64,000 bases of DNA from Pseudomonas songnenensis. Its GTDB lineage: Bacteria > Pseudomonadota > Gammaproteobacteria > Pseudomonadales > Pseudomonadaceae. Below, one piece after another: positions 9,142-19,450 of this stretch. The notes beneath the pieces were generated by a model that searched no databases, was not told the DNA's origin, and saw only the letters and a program-made list of their open reading frames with translations. Every line of letters starts with the position of its first letter. The stretch's first letter is position 1. Where the stretch lies: the NCBI RefSeq assembly GCF_003696315.1, contig NZ_RFFN01000002.1, positions 124,001 through 188,000 on the forward strand, given 5' to 3'. The position numbers and the translations under genes were made by a program.

Positions 9142-11004
9142 ATGGCCTTACTTCAGATTGCTGAGCCCGGACAAAGCCCACAGCCTCATCAGCGGCGCCT
9201 GGCTGTCGGAATAGATCTGGGCACCACAAATTCCCTCGTGGCCGCCCTGCGCAGTGGCGTCACTGCACCCCTGGCGGATGCGGATGGAGAGGTGATCCTG
9301 CCGTCAGTGGTGCGTTACCACGCAGATCACGTTGAGGTCGGTGCGCAAGCCAAGCTTGCTGCGGCGACGGATCCGTTCAATACCATCAGCTCCGTGAAAC
9401 GGTTGATGGGACGTGGCCTCGCCGATGTGAAGCAAATGGGCGAGCAGTTGCCATACCGCTTCCGTCAGGCCGAATCGCAGATGCCTTTCATCGAGACGGT
9501 TCAGGGTGCCAAGAGCCCGGTGGAAGTCTCTGCTGAAATTCTTCGCGCACTTCGTCTGCGTGCCGAGGCTAGCCTGGGCGGCGAGCTGGTCGGAGCGGTG
9601 ATCACTGTTCCTGCGTATTTCGACGATGCGCAGCGTCAGGCAACCAAGGATGCCGCGCGGCTGGCGGGGCTCAACGTCCTGCGTCTGCTCAATGAGCCCA
9701 CCGCGGCGGCCGTGGCGTATGGCCTGGATCGCCAGGCCGAAGGCGTCGTTGCCATTTACGATCTGGGTGGCGGAACCTTCGATATTTCGATTCTTCGCCT
9801 GACCAAAGGTGTGTTCGAAGTGCTGGCTACCGGCGGCGATACTGCGCTGGGTGGCGACGACTTTGACCATGCTGTGGCTGACTGGATTCTCGAGTGTGCC
9901 GGTGTGTCCGGCGATCTGGATCCGGGTGCGCAACGAGAATTGCTGAAGATTGCCTGTGATGCCAAAGAGCGTCTCAGTGATATCGACGTAGTGTCTGTTG
10001 CCTATGCCGGCTGGTCCGGTGAGCTGCATCGCGAGACCTTCGACGCACTGATCGAGCCGATGGTTGCGCGCAGTCTGAAATCCTGTCGTCGTGCCGTGCG
10101 CGATTCCGGCGTGGAGCTGGAGGAAATCACGGCGGTGGTCATGGTCGGTGGCTCGACTCGCGTGCCGAAAGTACGTTCTGCGGTCGGACAGTTATTTGGT
10201 CGTGAGCCTTTGACCGATATCGATCCTGATGAGGTGGTGGCGATCGGCGCAGCGATTCAGGCCGAAACGCTGGCTGGAAACAATCGCGATGGAGAAGAGC
10301 TGCTGCTGCTCGATGTGATTCCATTGTCTCTCGGTCTGGAGACCATGGGTGGGCTGATGGAGAAGATCATCCCGCGCAACACGACGATTCCGGTTGCCCG
10401 GGCGCAGGACTTCACCACCTATAAAGATGGCCAGTCGGCCATGATGATTCATGTCCTTCAGGGCGAGCGCGAACTGATTTCCGATTGCCGCTCTCTGGCG
10501 CGCTTCGAGCTGCGCGGCATTCCGCCGATGGTCGCAGGGGCAGCTAAGATTCGCGTTACCTTCCAGGTCGATGCAGACGGTTTGCTCAGTGTATCGGCGC
10601 GCGAACTGGCATCCGGTGTCGAGGCCAGTATTCAGGTCAAGCCGTCCTATGGCCTCACCGATGGCGAGATCGCGCGCATGCTCGAGGACTCGTTCCGCAA
10701 AGCGGACGAGGATCGCGATGCGCGCGCGCTGCGTGAGCAGTTGGTCGACGCGCAGCGTTTGCTGGAGGCGGTCGAGGCAGCGTTGGCGGCTGATGGCGAG
10801 CGCCTGCTGTCTGTCGAAGAGCGGCTTGCTATTGACTCCCAGATGGGCGAGTTGCGCGGGCTGCTCGACAGTCAGGATGCGGTCGCCATTGAGCGGCAGA
10901 CCAAACGCCTTAGCCAGATTACCGATGCCTTTGCTGCGCGTCGTCTGGATTCTACCGTCAAGGCCGCGCTGGCCGGGCGGCGGCTTAACGATATCGAGGA
11001 TTGA
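9142..11004 (+). CDS. hscA: Fe-S assembly chaperone HscA
   Basis: Specialised Hsp70 that uses ATP to release or transfer clusters from IscU. 620 residues. The nucleotide-binding domain begins with [15 protein letters not shown], followed by [13 protein letters not shown] (about 205-217) and [13 protein letters not shown] (about 333-345). The substrate-binding domain and alpha-helical lid occupy roughly 375-620. The ATG start follows hscB by 41 bp. Length and operon context separate it from DnaK. Confidence 0.97.
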   Translation: MALLQIAEPGQSPQPHQRRLAVGIDLGTTNSLVAALRSGVTAPLADADGEVILPSVVRYHADHVEVGAQAKLAAATDPFNTISSVKRLMGRGLADVKQMGEQLPYRFRQAESQMPFIETVQGAKSPVEVSAEILRALRLRAEASLGGELVGAVITVPAYFDDAQRQATKDAARLAGLNVLRLLNEPTAAAVAYGLDRQAEGVVAIYDLGGGTFDISILRLTKGVFEVLATGGDTALGGDDFDHAVADWILECAGVSGDLDPGAQRELLKIACDAKERLSDIDVVSVAYAGWSGELHRETFDALIEPMVARSLKSCRRAVRDSGVELEEITAVVMVGGSTRVPKVRSAVGQLFGREPLTDIDPDEVVAIGAAIQAETLAGNNRDGEELLLLDVIPLSLGLETMGGLMEKIIPRNTTIPVARAQDFTTYKDGQSAMMIHVLQGERELISDCRSLARFELRGIPPMVAGAAKIRVTFQVDADGLLSVSARELASGVEASIQVKPSYGLTDGEIARMLEDSFRKADEDRDARALREQLVDAQRLLEAVEAALAADGERLLSVEERLAIDSQMGELRGLLDSQDAVAIERQTKRLSQITDAFAARRLDSTVKAALAGRRLNDIED

Positions 11005-11009
11005 CCCAG

Positions 11010-11348
11010 ATGCCGCAGATCATTTTCCTGCCTAATGCCGATCATTGCCCGGAAGGTGCCGTTATCGAGGCGCAGACGGGCGAGACGGTGCTGGATGCCG
11101 CGCTGCGTAACGGCATCGACATCGAGCATGCCTGCGAAAAATCCTGTGCGTGCACGACCTGCCACGTGGTGGTGCGTGAAGGGTTTCAGTCGCTCGAAGC
11201 CTCCGACGAGCTGGAGGACGACATGCTTGATAAGGCGTGGGGTTTGGAGCCCAATTCGCGGTTGTCCTGCCAGGCGGTCGTGGCTGACGCCGATCTCGTG
11301 GTGGAGATACCCAAGTACACCATCAATCAGGTTTCTGAAGGACATTGA
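11010..11348 (+). CDS. fdx: ISC-type [2Fe-2S] ferredoxin
   Basis: Adrenodoxin-type ferredoxin that supplies electrons for cluster assembly. The ATG at 11010 gives 112 residues starting MPQIIFLPNADHCPEG; an in-frame TTG at 11001 overlaps the hscA stop and is less likely. Cluster cysteines C42, C48, C51 and C87 are present in the C-x5-C-x2-C...C pattern; an extra C46 is usual in ISC ferredoxins. Five bp separate it from hscA. Confidence 0.97.
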   Translation: MPQIIFLPNADHCPEGAVIEAQTGETVLDAALRNGIDIEHACEKSCACTTCHVVVREGFQSLEASDELEDDMLDKAWGLEPNSRLSCQAVVADADLVVEIPKYTINQVSEGH

Positions 11349-11360
11349 GGGGCAGGCGTG

Positions 11361-11561
11361 ATGCAGCTTAAATGGAGTGATGTGCAGGAGATCGCCATCG
11401 AGCTGGCCGAGCGCAAGCCCGGCGTCGATCCGCGCTACTTGAATTTCGTCGATCTGCACCGCTGGGTGGTCGAATTGCCTGATTTCTCCGATGAGCCCAA
11501 TCGCGGTGGCGAAAAGGTTCTCGAGGCCATTCAGACCGCCTGGATCGAGGAGGCCGAATGA
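11361..11561 (+). CDS. iscX: Fe-S assembly protein IscX
   Basis: Small acidic helical protein that binds IscS and iron and tunes the rate of cluster assembly. The ATG at 11361 gives 66 residues, the usual size; a GTG directly before it (11358) is an alternative. Conserved segments are LKWSDVQEIAIELAE, DPRYLNFVDLHRWV and LPDFSDEPNRGGEKVLEAIQ. It closes the isc operon. Confidence 0.95.
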   Translation: MQLKWSDVQEIAIELAERKPGVDPRYLNFVDLHRWVVELPDFSDEPNRGGEKVLEAIQTAWIEEAE

Positions 11562-11664
11562 CGGCAGGTTGGTTTGCATCGTTGCTCCGAGCGCGCTGAA
11601 GCAACCGTTCGGCAGTTGATCGTCCCTTCGACAGTCCGCCCTCTACCCTTATGTTTTCACTATG

Positions 11665-11687
11665 AACCCGCGTATAATCCGCGGGTT
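11665..11687 (+). promoter_or_regulatory. Palindrome enclosing a TATAAT box upstream of ndk
   Basis: Perfect 8-bp arms AACCCGCG (11665-11672) and CGCGGGTT (11680-11687) flank TATAATC, so a consensus -10 hexamer (11673-11678) sits in the loop. No good -35 lies 16-18 bp upstream. The ndk start is 38 bp downstream, making this the likely ndk promoter. The rest of the iscX-ndk gap shows nothing else clear. Confidence 0.6.
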
Positions 11688-11724
11688 TACTTGTTCGCTT
11701 TAACCCCTCAGTTTGGAGTCCTAC

Positions 11725-12156
11725 ATGGCCCTGCAACGCACCTTCTCCATCATCAAGCCTGACGCCGTCGCCAAGAACGTCATCGGTGAAATCACCACCC
11801 GTTTCGAGAAGGCCGGCCTGCGCGTCGTCGCTTCCAAGATGGTTCAGCTGTCCGAGCGCGAAGCTGCTGGTTTCTATGCCGAGCACAGCGAGCGTGGCTT
11901 CTTCAAGGATCTGGTTGCCTTCATGACTTCCGGCCCGGTTATCGTTCAGGTGCTGGAAGGCGAAGACGCCATTGCCAAGAACCGTGAGCTGATGGGTGCT
12001 ACCAACCCGAAAGAAGCTGCTGCCGGTACCATTCGTGCCGATTTCGCCGTTTCCATCGACGAGAACGCTGTGCACGGTTCCGATTCGGAAGCTTCCGCTG
12101 CTCGTGAAATCGCTTACTTCTTTGCTGCCACCGAAGTGTGCGCACGCATTCGCTGA
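11725..12156 (+). CDS. ndk: Nucleoside diphosphate kinase
   Basis: Balances NTP and dNTP pools by moving the gamma-phosphate between nucleotides through a phospho-histidine. The ATG at 11725 follows a TTGGAG ribosome site and gives 143 residues starting [17 protein letters not shown]. The active-site histidine lies in the family motif NAVHGSDS (about residues 115-122). A four-residue in-frame extension upstream (11713) is rejected. The gene has its own likely promoter. Confidence 0.98.
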   Translation: MALQRTFSIIKPDAVAKNVIGEITTRFEKAGLRVVASKMVQLSEREAAGFYAEHSERGFFKDLVAFMTSGPVIVQVLEGEDAIAKNRELMGATNPKEAAAGTIRADFAVSIDENAVHGSDSEASAAREIAYFFAATEVCARIR

Positions 12157-12175
12157 TTGAGCGAAGGTGAATCCA

Positions 12176-13324
12176 ATGATTGCCACCACCGGTAAAGTGA
12201 ATCTGCTCGGGCTTACCCAGTCGCAACTGGAGAGCTTCTTCGAGTCGATCGGGGAAAAGCGTTTTCGCGCCGGTCAAGTGATGAAGTGGATTCACCACTT
12301 TGGCGTCGATGATTTCGATGCCATGAGCAATCTCGGCAAGGCCTTGCGTGAAAAGCTCAAGACCTGCGCCGAGATTCGCGGCCCGGAGATCGTCAGCGAA
12401 GACATCTCCAGCGACGGCACCCGCAAGTGGGTGGTCCGTGTCGCCTCGGGCAGTTGCGTGGAAACGGTATATATCCCGCAGGGCGGGCGTGGGACGCTAT
12501 GCGTTTCTTCGCAGGCTGGCTGCGCGCTGGACTGCAGCTTCTGCTCCACCGGCAAACAAGGTTTCAATAGCAACCTCACGGCCGCCGAAGTTATCGGGCA
12601 GGTGTGGATTGCCAACAAGTCATTCGGCTCCATCCCGGCGAAAATCGATCGCGCCATCACCAACGTGGTAATGATGGGTATGGGCGAGCCACTGCTGAAC
12701 TTCGACAACGTAGTCGCCGCCATGCATATCATGATGGATGACCTCGGCTACGGTATTTCCAAACGCAAGGTGACGTTGTCGACCTCCGGCGTCGTGCCGA
12801 TGATCGACGAGCTGGCCAAGGTCATCGACGTGTCCCTGGCGCTGTCGCTGCACGCGCCCAATGATGCGCTGCGTGATCAACTGGTGCCGATCAACAAGAA
12901 GTATCCGCTGGATATGTTGCTGGCGGCTTGCAAGCGCTACATCTCGCAGCTTGGCGAAAAGCGCGTGCTGACCATTGAGTACACGCTGCTCAAAGGCATC
13001 AATGACCAGCCGGAGCATGCCGAGCAGATGATCACGCTGCTGGCTGATATTCCCTGCAAGATCAATCTGATTCCGTTCAATCCGTTCCCTCATTCCGGAT
13101 ATGAGCGGCCGAGCAACAATGCCATCCGCCGTTTTCAGGACATCCTGCATAAAGGCGGGCACAATGTGACGGTGCGTACCACCCGCGGCGAAGACATCGA
13201 CGCGGCTTGCGGTCAGCTCGTCGGCCAGGTTCTGGACCGGACGCGTCGAAGCGAGAGATACATCGCTGTGCGTGAGCTACAGAGCGAGCCAGGTACGGCG
13301 CAAATTGCTTCGAACCGATCCTGA
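12176..13324 (+). CDS. rlmN: Dual-specificity rRNA/tRNA methyltransferase RlmN
   Basis: Radical-SAM enzyme that puts a C2 methyl on A2503 of 23S rRNA and A37 of some tRNAs. ATG 12176 gives 382 residues. The [4Fe-4S] binding CxxxCxxC motif is C116, C120, C123 ([13 protein letters not shown]), and the acceptor cysteine C345 lies in [11 protein letters not shown] near the C-terminus; GMGEPLLN (SAM site) is present. It needs Fe-S clusters made by the operon just upstream. The stop reaches to within 12 bp of pilW. Confidence 0.97.
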   Translation: MIATTGKVNLLGLTQSQLESFFESIGEKRFRAGQVMKWIHHFGVDDFDAMSNLGKALREKLKTCAEIRGPEIVSEDISSDGTRKWVVRVASGSCVETVYIPQGGRGTLCVSSQAGCALDCSFCSTGKQGFNSNLTAAEVIGQVWIANKSFGSIPAKIDRAITNVVMMGMGEPLLNFDNVVAAMHIMMDDLGYGISKRKVTLSTSGVVPMIDELAKVIDVSLALSLHAPNDALRDQLVPINKKYPLDMLLAACKRYISQLGEKRVLTIEYTLLKGINDQPEHAEQMITLLADIPCKINLIPFNPFPHSGYERPSNNAIRRFQDILHKGGHNVTVRTTRGEDIDAACGQLVGQVLDRTRRSERYIAVRELQSEPGTAQIASNRS

Positions 13325-13335
13325 GGGGGATGCTG

Positions 13336-14094
13336 ATGATTCTGCGCGCTGCGCTGCTGCTTCTACTGACCGGCCTGTTGGCCGGTTGTGTGTCTTCTGG
13401 AACCGTCGATCCGCTGAGAACCGACGAGGGTCGCCAGCAGGCGCGTGACGCCTATATTCAACTGGGCATCGGTTATCTGCAGCAGGGCGCGGCAGCGCGC
13501 GCCAAGACACCCTTGCGCAAGGCGTTGGAGATAGATCCGCGCAGCGCCGATGCACATGCTGCGTTGGCCCTGGTATTCCAGACCGAGATGGAAAACGACC
13601 TCGCCGACAAGCACTATCGCGAGGCGCTGTCCAGCCGCAAGGATGCCCGCATCCTCAATAACTACGGCAGTTTTCTGTTCGAACAGAAGCGCTATCCGGA
13701 GGCCATGGAGCGCTTTCGGCAGGCCGCTGAAGACAACATGTACCCCGAGCGGGCGAGGGTGTTCCAGAACCTCGGCATGACTGCGCTGCAGCTGGGGCAG
13801 CGCGAAGAGGCAGAGCTTCACTTTACTCGCTCGCTGCGCCTCGACGGTCGTCAGCCTCGTGCTCTGCTCGAGCTTGCCCTCATGGCCTTCGAGGACAAGC
13901 AGTACGTTCCAGCCAAGCGTTACTACGATAGCTTCAGCCAGGTTGCCGAGCAGAACGCACGCAGCTTGCTGCTCGGTATTCGTCTGGCCAACATCCATCA
14001 GGACCGCGACACGGCTGCCAGCCTCGGGCTGCAGCTGAGGCGGTTGTATCCCGGTACGGATGAGTACAAGCAATATCTTTCGGAGCAACGATGA
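13336..14094 (+). CDS. pilW: Type IV pilus biogenesis lipoprotein PilW/PilF
   Basis: Outer-membrane TPR lipoprotein that helps the PilQ secretin localise and assemble. The ATG at 13336 is preferred over 13330 because GAGGGGG at 13323-13329 is then correctly spaced; this gives 252 residues. A lipoprotein signal ends LLAGC with the lipid cysteine at residue 18. TPR repeats fill about residues 35-230 (for example YLQQGAAARAKTPLRKALEIDP). It sits in the conserved rlmN-pilW-rodZ-ispG order and its stop overlaps rodZ (ATGA). Confidence 0.93.
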   Translation: MILRAALLLLLTGLLAGCVSSGTVDPLRTDEGRQQARDAYIQLGIGYLQQGAAARAKTPLRKALEIDPRSADAHAALALVFQTEMENDLADKHYREALSSRKDARILNNYGSFLFEQKRYPEAMERFRQAAEDNMYPERARVFQNLGMTALQLGQREEAELHFTRSLRLDGRQPRALLELALMAFEDKQYVPAKRYYDSFSQVAEQNARSLLLGIRLANIHQDRDTAASLGLQLRRLYPGTDEYKQYLSEQR

Positions 14095-15101
14095 CCGCGC
14101 CGCACCAAGAATCCGCTGCACCGACGGGCAACAATCCAGGCGAGACGCTGCGTAAAGCCCGTGAAGACAAGGGCTGGACGCTGTCTGCTGTTGCGCAACA
14201 GCTCAATCTCACCGAGCGTTCGCTAGGGCGCATCGAAGCGGGTGACTTCAGTCAGTTGCCGGGGCATACCTTTGCCCGTGGTTATGTTCGCGCCTATGCC
14301 AAGTTGCTGGGTCTGGACCAGACCCGTCTGGTTCAGGAGTTCGATCAGCACACCGGAACCAACGCATCCGGTAGCAGCGTCAACAGCCTCGGACGCATCG
14401 AGGAGCCGGGCCGGCTGTCGCGAACCTTCATGCGTTTTTTCGGCTTCGCTTTGTTGCTGCTGCTCGCCGCCGTTGCCTGGTATTGGTGGCAGGAACGCGC
14501 AGAACGGGAGGCCACGCGATCTCCTGTCTCGGCATTGGAGCGGATCGAAGTGGAAGGTGCTGACGGCACCACTGAGATCCACCTGCTCGATCGTACTGAC
14601 GAAGCAGCCGAACAGCCGATCGAGGCGCAGACCGAGCAGGGCGCGCCGATTGCCGAATCGGATGCAAGCGAGACTGTCGAAACCCCGGAAAGCAACGCTG
14701 AGCCTTCTGGTTCGGGCTCACGTGCCGCCGAGTCTCAGCAATCACAGCCGTTGCCGCTTCCTGAAATCGCCAGCGAAAGCCCGGTGGCTTCCGCTCAGAC
14801 ACCTGCATCGGTGACTTCCAGCCCGGCCGGTGATTCCGTGGCGCCGGCACCAGTACCCGGCGAGGCCCAGCTGGAGCTGCGTTTTACCGCCGATTGTTGG
14901 ACCCGTGTGTCGGATGCCGACGGCCGTGTGCTGTTCAGTGCACTGGCCAAGGCCGGGACCAGCAGGACGGTCAGTGGCAAGGCGCCGCTGGACGTACATC
15001 TGGGGTTCGCTCGCGGTGCCCAGCTCAGTTACAACGGCGAAGCTGTAAACCTCGCCTCTCACATGCGCGGCGAGACAGCGCGCCTCAAGCTCGGACAGTA
15101 A
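14091..15101 (+). CDS. rodZ: Cytoskeletal protein RodZ
   Basis: Bitopic membrane protein that links MreB to the cell-wall elongation machinery. 336 residues: a cytoplasmic Xre-type helix-turn-helix (about 16-85, [20 protein letters not shown]), one membrane helix (about 118-133, [18 protein letters not shown]), a long Ser/Glu/Pro-rich linker (about 145-255) and a C-terminal DUF4115 beta domain (about 262-336, [18 protein letters not shown]). Start overlaps the pilW stop by four bases. Confidence 0.93.
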   Translation: MTAPHQESAAPTGNNPGETLRKAREDKGWTLSAVAQQLNLTERSLGRIEAGDFSQLPGHTFARGYVRAYAKLLGLDQTRLVQEFDQHTGTNASGSSVNSLGRIEEPGRLSRTFMRFFGFALLLLLAAVAWYWWQERAEREATRSPVSALERIEVEGADGTTEIHLLDRTDEAAEQPIEAQTEQGAPIAESDASETVETPESNAEPSGSGSRAAESQQSQPLPLPEIASESPVASAQTPASVTSSPAGDSVAPAPVPGEAQLELRFTADCWTRVSDADGRVLFSALAKAGTSRTVSGKAPLDVHLGFARGAQLSYNGEAVNLASHMRGETARLKLGQ

Positions 15102-15108
15102 ATTGACC

Positions 15109-16221
15109 ATGCATTCCGAATCTCCTATCAAGCGCCGTCAGTCCCGTAAGATCTGGGTAGGCAGCGTTCCGGTCGGTGGCGATGCGCCGATTTCCGTACA
15201 GAGCATGACCAATACCGAAACCTGCGACGTCGAGGCGACGGTTGCGCAGATCCAGCGCCTGGCCAACGCCGGTGCTGATATCGTCAGGGTGTCGGTGCCT
15301 TCCATGGAGGCTGCCGAGGCGTTCGGTCGCATCAAGCGGCTCGTGCAGTTGCCCCTGGTTGCCGACATTCACTTCGATTACCAGATCGCGTTGCGCGTGG
15401 CGGAGCTCGGCGTTGATTGCCTGCGCATCAATCCAGGCAACATCGGCCGCGAGGACCGCGTGCGCGCAGTGGTTGATGCGGCACGCGACAAGGGCATCCC
15501 GATCCGCATCGGCGTGAACGCCGGTTCGCTGGAAAAGGACCTGCAGAAGAAATACGGGGAGCCGACACCGCAGGCATTGGTGGAGTCGGCGCTGCGCCAT
15601 GTCGATCATCTGGACCGACTGGATTTTCAGGATTTCAAGGTCAGCGTCAAAGCGTCCGACGTGTTCATGGCGGTGGAGGCCTACCGGCTGCTTGCAGGCC
15701 AGATCGAGCAGCCGCTGCACCTGGGCATCACCGAGGCGGGCGGCCTGCGTTCCGGTACGGTGAAATCCGCTGTAGGGCTGGGCATGCTGCTTGCGGACGG
15801 AATCGGCGACACCATCCGCGTGTCACTGGCCGCTGATCCGGTCGAGGAGATCAAGGTCGGCTTCGACATCCTCAAGTCCCTGCGCCTGCGCTCGCGCGGT
15901 ATCAACTTCATCGCTTGCCCGAGCTGTTCGCGGCAGAACTTCGATGTGGTCAAGACCATGAACGAGCTGGAGACCCGCGTCGAGGACCTGCTGGTGCCGA
16001 TGGACGTCGCCGTGATCGGCTGTGTGGTCAACGGTCCGGGAGAAGCCAAGGAGGCCCATGTCGGCCTGACCGGTGGCAGCCCTAACAACCTCGTCTACAT
16101 CGATGGCAAGCCGGCACAGAAACTGAACAACGAAAACCTCGTCGATGAGCTGGAGCAGCTCATCCGGCGCAAGGCCGCCGAAAAGCTCGCGTCCGACGCG
16201 GCGGTCATCGCGCGCAGCTGA
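15109..16221 (+). CDS. ispG: 4-hydroxy-3-methylbut-2-en-1-yl diphosphate synthase
   Basis: A [4Fe-4S] enzyme of the MEP isoprenoid pathway that converts MEcPP to HMBPP. ATG 15109 gives 370 residues; a TTG two codons upstream is also in frame. The N-terminal half is the TIM-barrel domain ([24 protein letters not shown]). The C-terminal cluster ligands are seen in [11 protein letters not shown] and [18 protein letters not shown]. It depends on the isc machinery. It lies in the conserved rodZ-ispG-hisS run. Confidence 0.97.
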   Translation: MHSESPIKRRQSRKIWVGSVPVGGDAPISVQSMTNTETCDVEATVAQIQRLANAGADIVRVSVPSMEAAEAFGRIKRLVQLPLVADIHFDYQIALRVAELGVDCLRINPGNIGREDRVRAVVDAARDKGIPIRIGVNAGSLEKDLQKKYGEPTPQALVESALRHVDHLDRLDFQDFKVSVKASDVFMAVEAYRLLAGQIEQPLHLGITEAGGLRSGTVKSAVGLGMLLADGIGDTIRVSLAADPVEEIKVGFDILKSLRLRSRGINFIACPSCSRQNFDVVKTMNELETRVEDLLVPMDVAVIGCVVNGPGEAKEAHVGLTGGSPNNLVYIDGKPAQKLNNENLVDELEQLIRRKAAEKLASDAAVIARS

Positions 16222-16237
16222 TCTTTAAGGAAGTCCA

Positions 16238-17527
16238 TTGAGCAAGTCCCTGCAAGCCATTCGTGGCATGAACGATATCCTGCCTGCGCAGACCCCGATC
16301 TGGCGTTACCTGGAAAGCACCTTCGCGCAATTGCTCGATAGCTATGGCTACAGCGAGATTCGCCTGCCGATCCTGGAATTCACCGACCTGTTCGCCCGTG
16401 GTATCGGCGAAGGCACCGACGTGGTCGACAAGGAAATGTACACCTTCCTCGACCGTAACGAGGAGTCGCTGACCCTGCGTCCGGAGGGTACTGCAGGTTG
16501 CGTGCGCGCCGTGCTCGAGCATGGCCTGACCGGTGGCGGCCAAGTGCAGAAGCTCTGGTACACCGGGCCGATGTTCCGCTACGAGAAGCCGCAGAAAGGC
16601 CGCTATCGCCAGTTCCACCAGATCGGCGTGGAAGTGTTCAACCAGCCTGGGCCGGATATCGACGCCGAGCTGATCGTGCTGACCGCGCGCCTGTGGAAGC
16701 AGCTCGGCCTCGCCGATGCGGTGACGCTGCAGCTCAACAGCCTGGGCTCCAGCGAGGCACGGGCGCGCTACCGTGATGCGCTGGTGGCCTACCTGCAGCA
16801 GCGTTTCGAGCAGCTCGACGAGGACAGTCAGCGTCGCCTGACGACCAATCCCCTGCGTATCCTCGACAGCAAGAACGCGCAGACGCAGGCGCTGCTGGCT
16901 GATGCACCGACGCTGCATGATTACCTTGACGACGAGTCGAAAGCGCACTTCGATGGACTGAAAGCCCGTCTCGATGCGGTAGGGATCGTCTACGAAATCA
17001 ACCCGAAACTGGTGCGTGGCCTGGATTACTACGGCCGCACCGTGTTCGAGTGGGTCACCGACAAGCTGGGTGCGCAGGGGACCGTTTGCGCAGGTGGTCG
17101 CTACGACGGTCTGATCAGCCAGTTCGGCGGCAAGCCTACGCCCGGTGTCGGCTTCGCCATGGGCGTCGAGCGCCTGGTGCTGCTGTTGGAAACCCTCGGG
17201 TTGGTGCCGGATGCATTGAGTCCTGCGCCGCATGCCTATATCTGCGCCTTCGGCGAAGCTGCTGAGCTGGCGGGGCTGGCCCTGGCCGAGCGCCTGCGCG
17301 ATGCGCTTCCGGGCCTGCGCCTGCTGGTCAACGCCGGTGGCGGCAGTTTCAAGAGCCAGTTCAAGAAGGCTGACAAGAGCGGCGCTCGCTTTGCACTGAT
17401 TCTGGGTGAGGACGAACTGGCAGGGCGCGTGGTAGGTTGCAAGCCGCTTCGCGACGACAGCGAACAACAAAGCATTGCCTGGGATGCTCTGCCCGAGCGT
17501 CTGGCTGCCTGCCTCGAGCAGGTCTGA
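16238..17527 (+). CDS. hisS: Histidyl-tRNA synthetase
   Basis: Charges tRNA-His. 429 residues from a TTG start at 16238 with AAGGAAG upstream; no better start exists near the conserved N-terminus [15 protein letters not shown]. Class II motifs are visible: motif 2 region [20 protein letters not shown] (about 112-131), the histidine-binding [13 protein letters not shown] (about 258-270) and motif 3 [17 protein letters not shown] (about 304-320). The anticodon-binding domain forms the last 100 residues. Confidence 0.97.
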   Translation: MSKSLQAIRGMNDILPAQTPIWRYLESTFAQLLDSYGYSEIRLPILEFTDLFARGIGEGTDVVDKEMYTFLDRNEESLTLRPEGTAGCVRAVLEHGLTGGGQVQKLWYTGPMFRYEKPQKGRYRQFHQIGVEVFNQPGPDIDAELIVLTARLWKQLGLADAVTLQLNSLGSSEARARYRDALVAYLQQRFEQLDEDSQRRLTTNPLRILDSKNAQTQALLADAPTLHDYLDDESKAHFDGLKARLDAVGIVYEINPKLVRGLDYYGRTVFEWVTDKLGAQGTVCAGGRYDGLISQFGGKPTPGVGFAMGVERLVLLLETLGLVPDALSPAPHAYICAFGEAAELAGLALAERLRDALPGLRLLVNAGGGSFKSQFKKADKSGARFALILGEDELAGRVVGCKPLRDDSEQQSIAWDALPERLAACLEQV

Positions 17528-17554
17528 GACTAAGCGAATGAAAGGAGTGACAGC

Positions 17555-18196
17555 GTGACCTCGGGTACCGAAGAAGAACAACTGGCGCAGATCAAAGACT
17601 GGTGGCAGCGCAACGGCAAGCCGCTGGTGCTGGGTGCCGTGCTCGCACTGGTATTGGTGTTTGGCTGGCAGTTCTGGCAGAAGCATCAGATCACCCAGGC
17701 GCAGAACGCCTCGGTCGTTTACCAGCAATTGCTGGGTGCGGCGCTGGAAGCTGGCGAAGCCGATGCCGCTGAAGTATCGCGGCTGGGTAATCTGTTGAAG
17801 AAGGACTTTGCCGGCACGCATTACGCGCAGTACGGCAGCCTCTTCGTGGCGAAGGTGGCCGTGGAGTCCGGTCGTCTGGACGAGGCAGCCAGCGAGCTGC
17901 GCTCGGTAGTCGACAAGCCGGCCGACAAGACCCTGGACGAGCTGGCACGCCAGCGTCTGGCGCGCGTTCTGGCGGCGCAGGACAAGGCCGAGGAAGCGAT
18001 CAAGCTGCTGGACGGCAAGGTGGATCAGGCCTTTGCTGCCAGCCGCGAAGAACTCAAGGGCGATCTACTGGTGCAGCTTGGCCGTAATGACGAGGCGCAT
18101 GCCGCCTACACCAAGGCCAAGGAGTCGTTGTCCCAGGACGCGGCCATCGGCGGTCTGCAAATGAAGCTGGATGATCTGGCCCGAGGGGAGGCGTAA
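17555..18196 (+). CDS. yfgM: Ancillary SecYEG translocon subunit YfgM
   Basis: Inner-membrane protein with a periplasmic TPR-like domain; in E. coli it works with PpiD at the translocon. The GTG start at 17555 follows AAAGGAGTGA, an excellent ribosome site, and gives 213 residues. A cytoplasmic tail with the family motif EEEQLAQIKDWWQRNGK precedes one membrane helix (about 25-42). The rest is helical repeats (DUF2133/TPR_21). Three bp separate it from bamB, which shares the envelope assembly theme. Confidence 0.92.
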   Translation: MTSGTEEEQLAQIKDWWQRNGKPLVLGAVLALVLVFGWQFWQKHQITQAQNASVVYQQLLGAALEAGEADAAEVSRLGNLLKKDFAGTHYAQYGSLFVAKVAVESGRLDEAASELRSVVDKPADKTLDELARQRLARVLAAQDKAEEAIKLLDGKVDQAFAASREELKGDLLVQLGRNDEAHAAYTKAKESLSQDAAIGGLQMKLDDLARGEA

Positions 18197-18199
18197 ACG

Positions 18200-19348
18200 A
18201 TGCGCTGGAAGACTGCAGCGTTGCTGACCTTGGCCGTACTGGCCGCAGGTTGCAGCAGCAAGGACACCAAAGAGGCAGAGCCGGCAGAACTGGTGAAGTT
18301 CAAGGCCGAGGTTTCGCTGAAGAAGGAATGGAGTCGCTCGATCGGCGATGGTCAGGGCAAGACCTACAATCTGTTGACGCCGGTGGTTTATGGCGACCAG
18401 ATCTATGCCGCCGATGTCGAGGGGCTGGTGGTTTCCATGGACCGCCTGACCGGTAAGGTCAACTGGAAGAAGAAGCTCGACAAGCCGGTTTCCGGTGGAG
18501 TCGGCGCCGGCTACGGCCTCGTACTGGTCGGCACCTTGCGTGGTGAGGTGGTGGCGCTGGATGTCAGCACCGGTGAGGAGCGTTGGCGCAGCCAGGTCAG
18601 CAGTGAAGTGCTGGCCGCTCCGGCCGTGAACGGCGACATCGTGCTGGTCCAGACCCAGGATGACCGGCTGATTGCTCTGGAAATCGATACCGGCGCGCAG
18701 CGCTGGAGCTATGAAAGTTCGCCTGCCGTGCTGACGCTGCGCGGCACCGGTGCGCCGCTGCTGACCAATCAGCTGGCTGTCGCCGGGCTGTCGAGCGGCA
18801 AGGTCGTTGCGCTGGATACCCGTCGCGGTCTTCCGGTATGGGAGCAGCGTGTTGCCATTCCGCAAGGTCGTTCGGAGCTCGAGCGCGTCGTCGATATCGA
18901 CGGCGGCCTGTTGCTGTCTGGCGGTACGCTCTATGTCGCAAGCTACCAGGGTCGTGCCGCAGCGCTCGAGCTGGAGAGTGGCCGTATCCTCTGGCAACGC
19001 GATGCCTCCAGTTATTCCGGCGCCGCGCTGGGTTATGGCAGTGTTTATCTGAGCCTTGCCGACGGTACGGTCGAAGGCATCGATGAGCGCTCCACCACCG
19101 CCCTGTGGCGTAACGATTCCCTGGCCCGTCGCCAGCTTTCGGCTCCGGCGGTGTTTTCCAGCTATGTTGTGGTGGGCGACATCGAAGGCTACTTGCACCT
19201 GCTGAGCCAGGTCGACGGCCGCTTCGTTGCCCGGGAGCGTATCGACAGCTCCGGCGTACGGGCTCGGCCAGTGGTCGAAGGTGACTGGCTGTACGCATTT
19301 GGCAACGACGGCAAGCTGGTGGCGCTGACGATTCGTCAGGCCGACTGA
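18200..19348 (+). CDS. bamB: Outer membrane assembly lipoprotein BamB
   Basis: Lipoprotein of the BAM complex that inserts beta-barrels into the outer membrane. 382 residues with a signal ending LAAGC (lipid cysteine at residue 19). An eight-bladed PQQ-type beta-propeller covers the remainder; repeat units such as VVALDVSTGEERWRSQVSSE and LIALEIDTGAQRWSYES recur. The context yfgM-bamB-der is conserved in gammaproteobacteria. Confidence 0.96.
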   Translation: MRWKTAALLTLAVLAAGCSSKDTKEAEPAELVKFKAEVSLKKEWSRSIGDGQGKTYNLLTPVVYGDQIYAADVEGLVVSMDRLTGKVNWKKKLDKPVSGGVGAGYGLVLVGTLRGEVVALDVSTGEERWRSQVSSEVLAAPAVNGDIVLVQTQDDRLIALEIDTGAQRWSYESSPAVLTLRGTGAPLLTNQLAVAGLSSGKVVALDTRRGLPVWEQRVAIPQGRSELERVVDIDGGLLLSGGTLYVASYQGRAAALELESGRILWQRDASSYSGAALGYGSVYLSLADGTVEGIDERSTTALWRNDSLARRQLSAPAVFSSYVVVGDIEGYLHLLSQVDGRFVARERIDSSGVRARPVVEGDWLYAFGNDGKLVALTIRQAD

Positions 19349-19365
19349 CCGCAGGTTGTGCCCAC

Positions 19366-19415
19366 GGCTCCGCCTGGCGGAGCCATGAATATTCGGCCGC
19401 TGCCTTGCAGCGGCC
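19366..19415 (+). terminator. Two hairpins between bamB and der, the second terminator-like
   Basis: The first palindrome is GGCTCCGCC-T-GGCGGAGCC (19366-19384). The second is a 9-bp stem GGCCGCTGC-CTT-GCAGCGGCC (19395-19415) followed by TTCGTGTTTTC, a loose T-rich tract. It may be a partial terminator or attenuator between bamB and der. Confidence 0.55.
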
Positions 19416-19450
19416 TTCGTGTTTTCTGAAATATCGCAGTGGAGAGCCGC

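Noticed and set aside
19366-19415. REP-type extragenic palindromes
   Set aside because: The two hairpins do not share a common core and I cannot count copies from one window; the second fits a terminator better.
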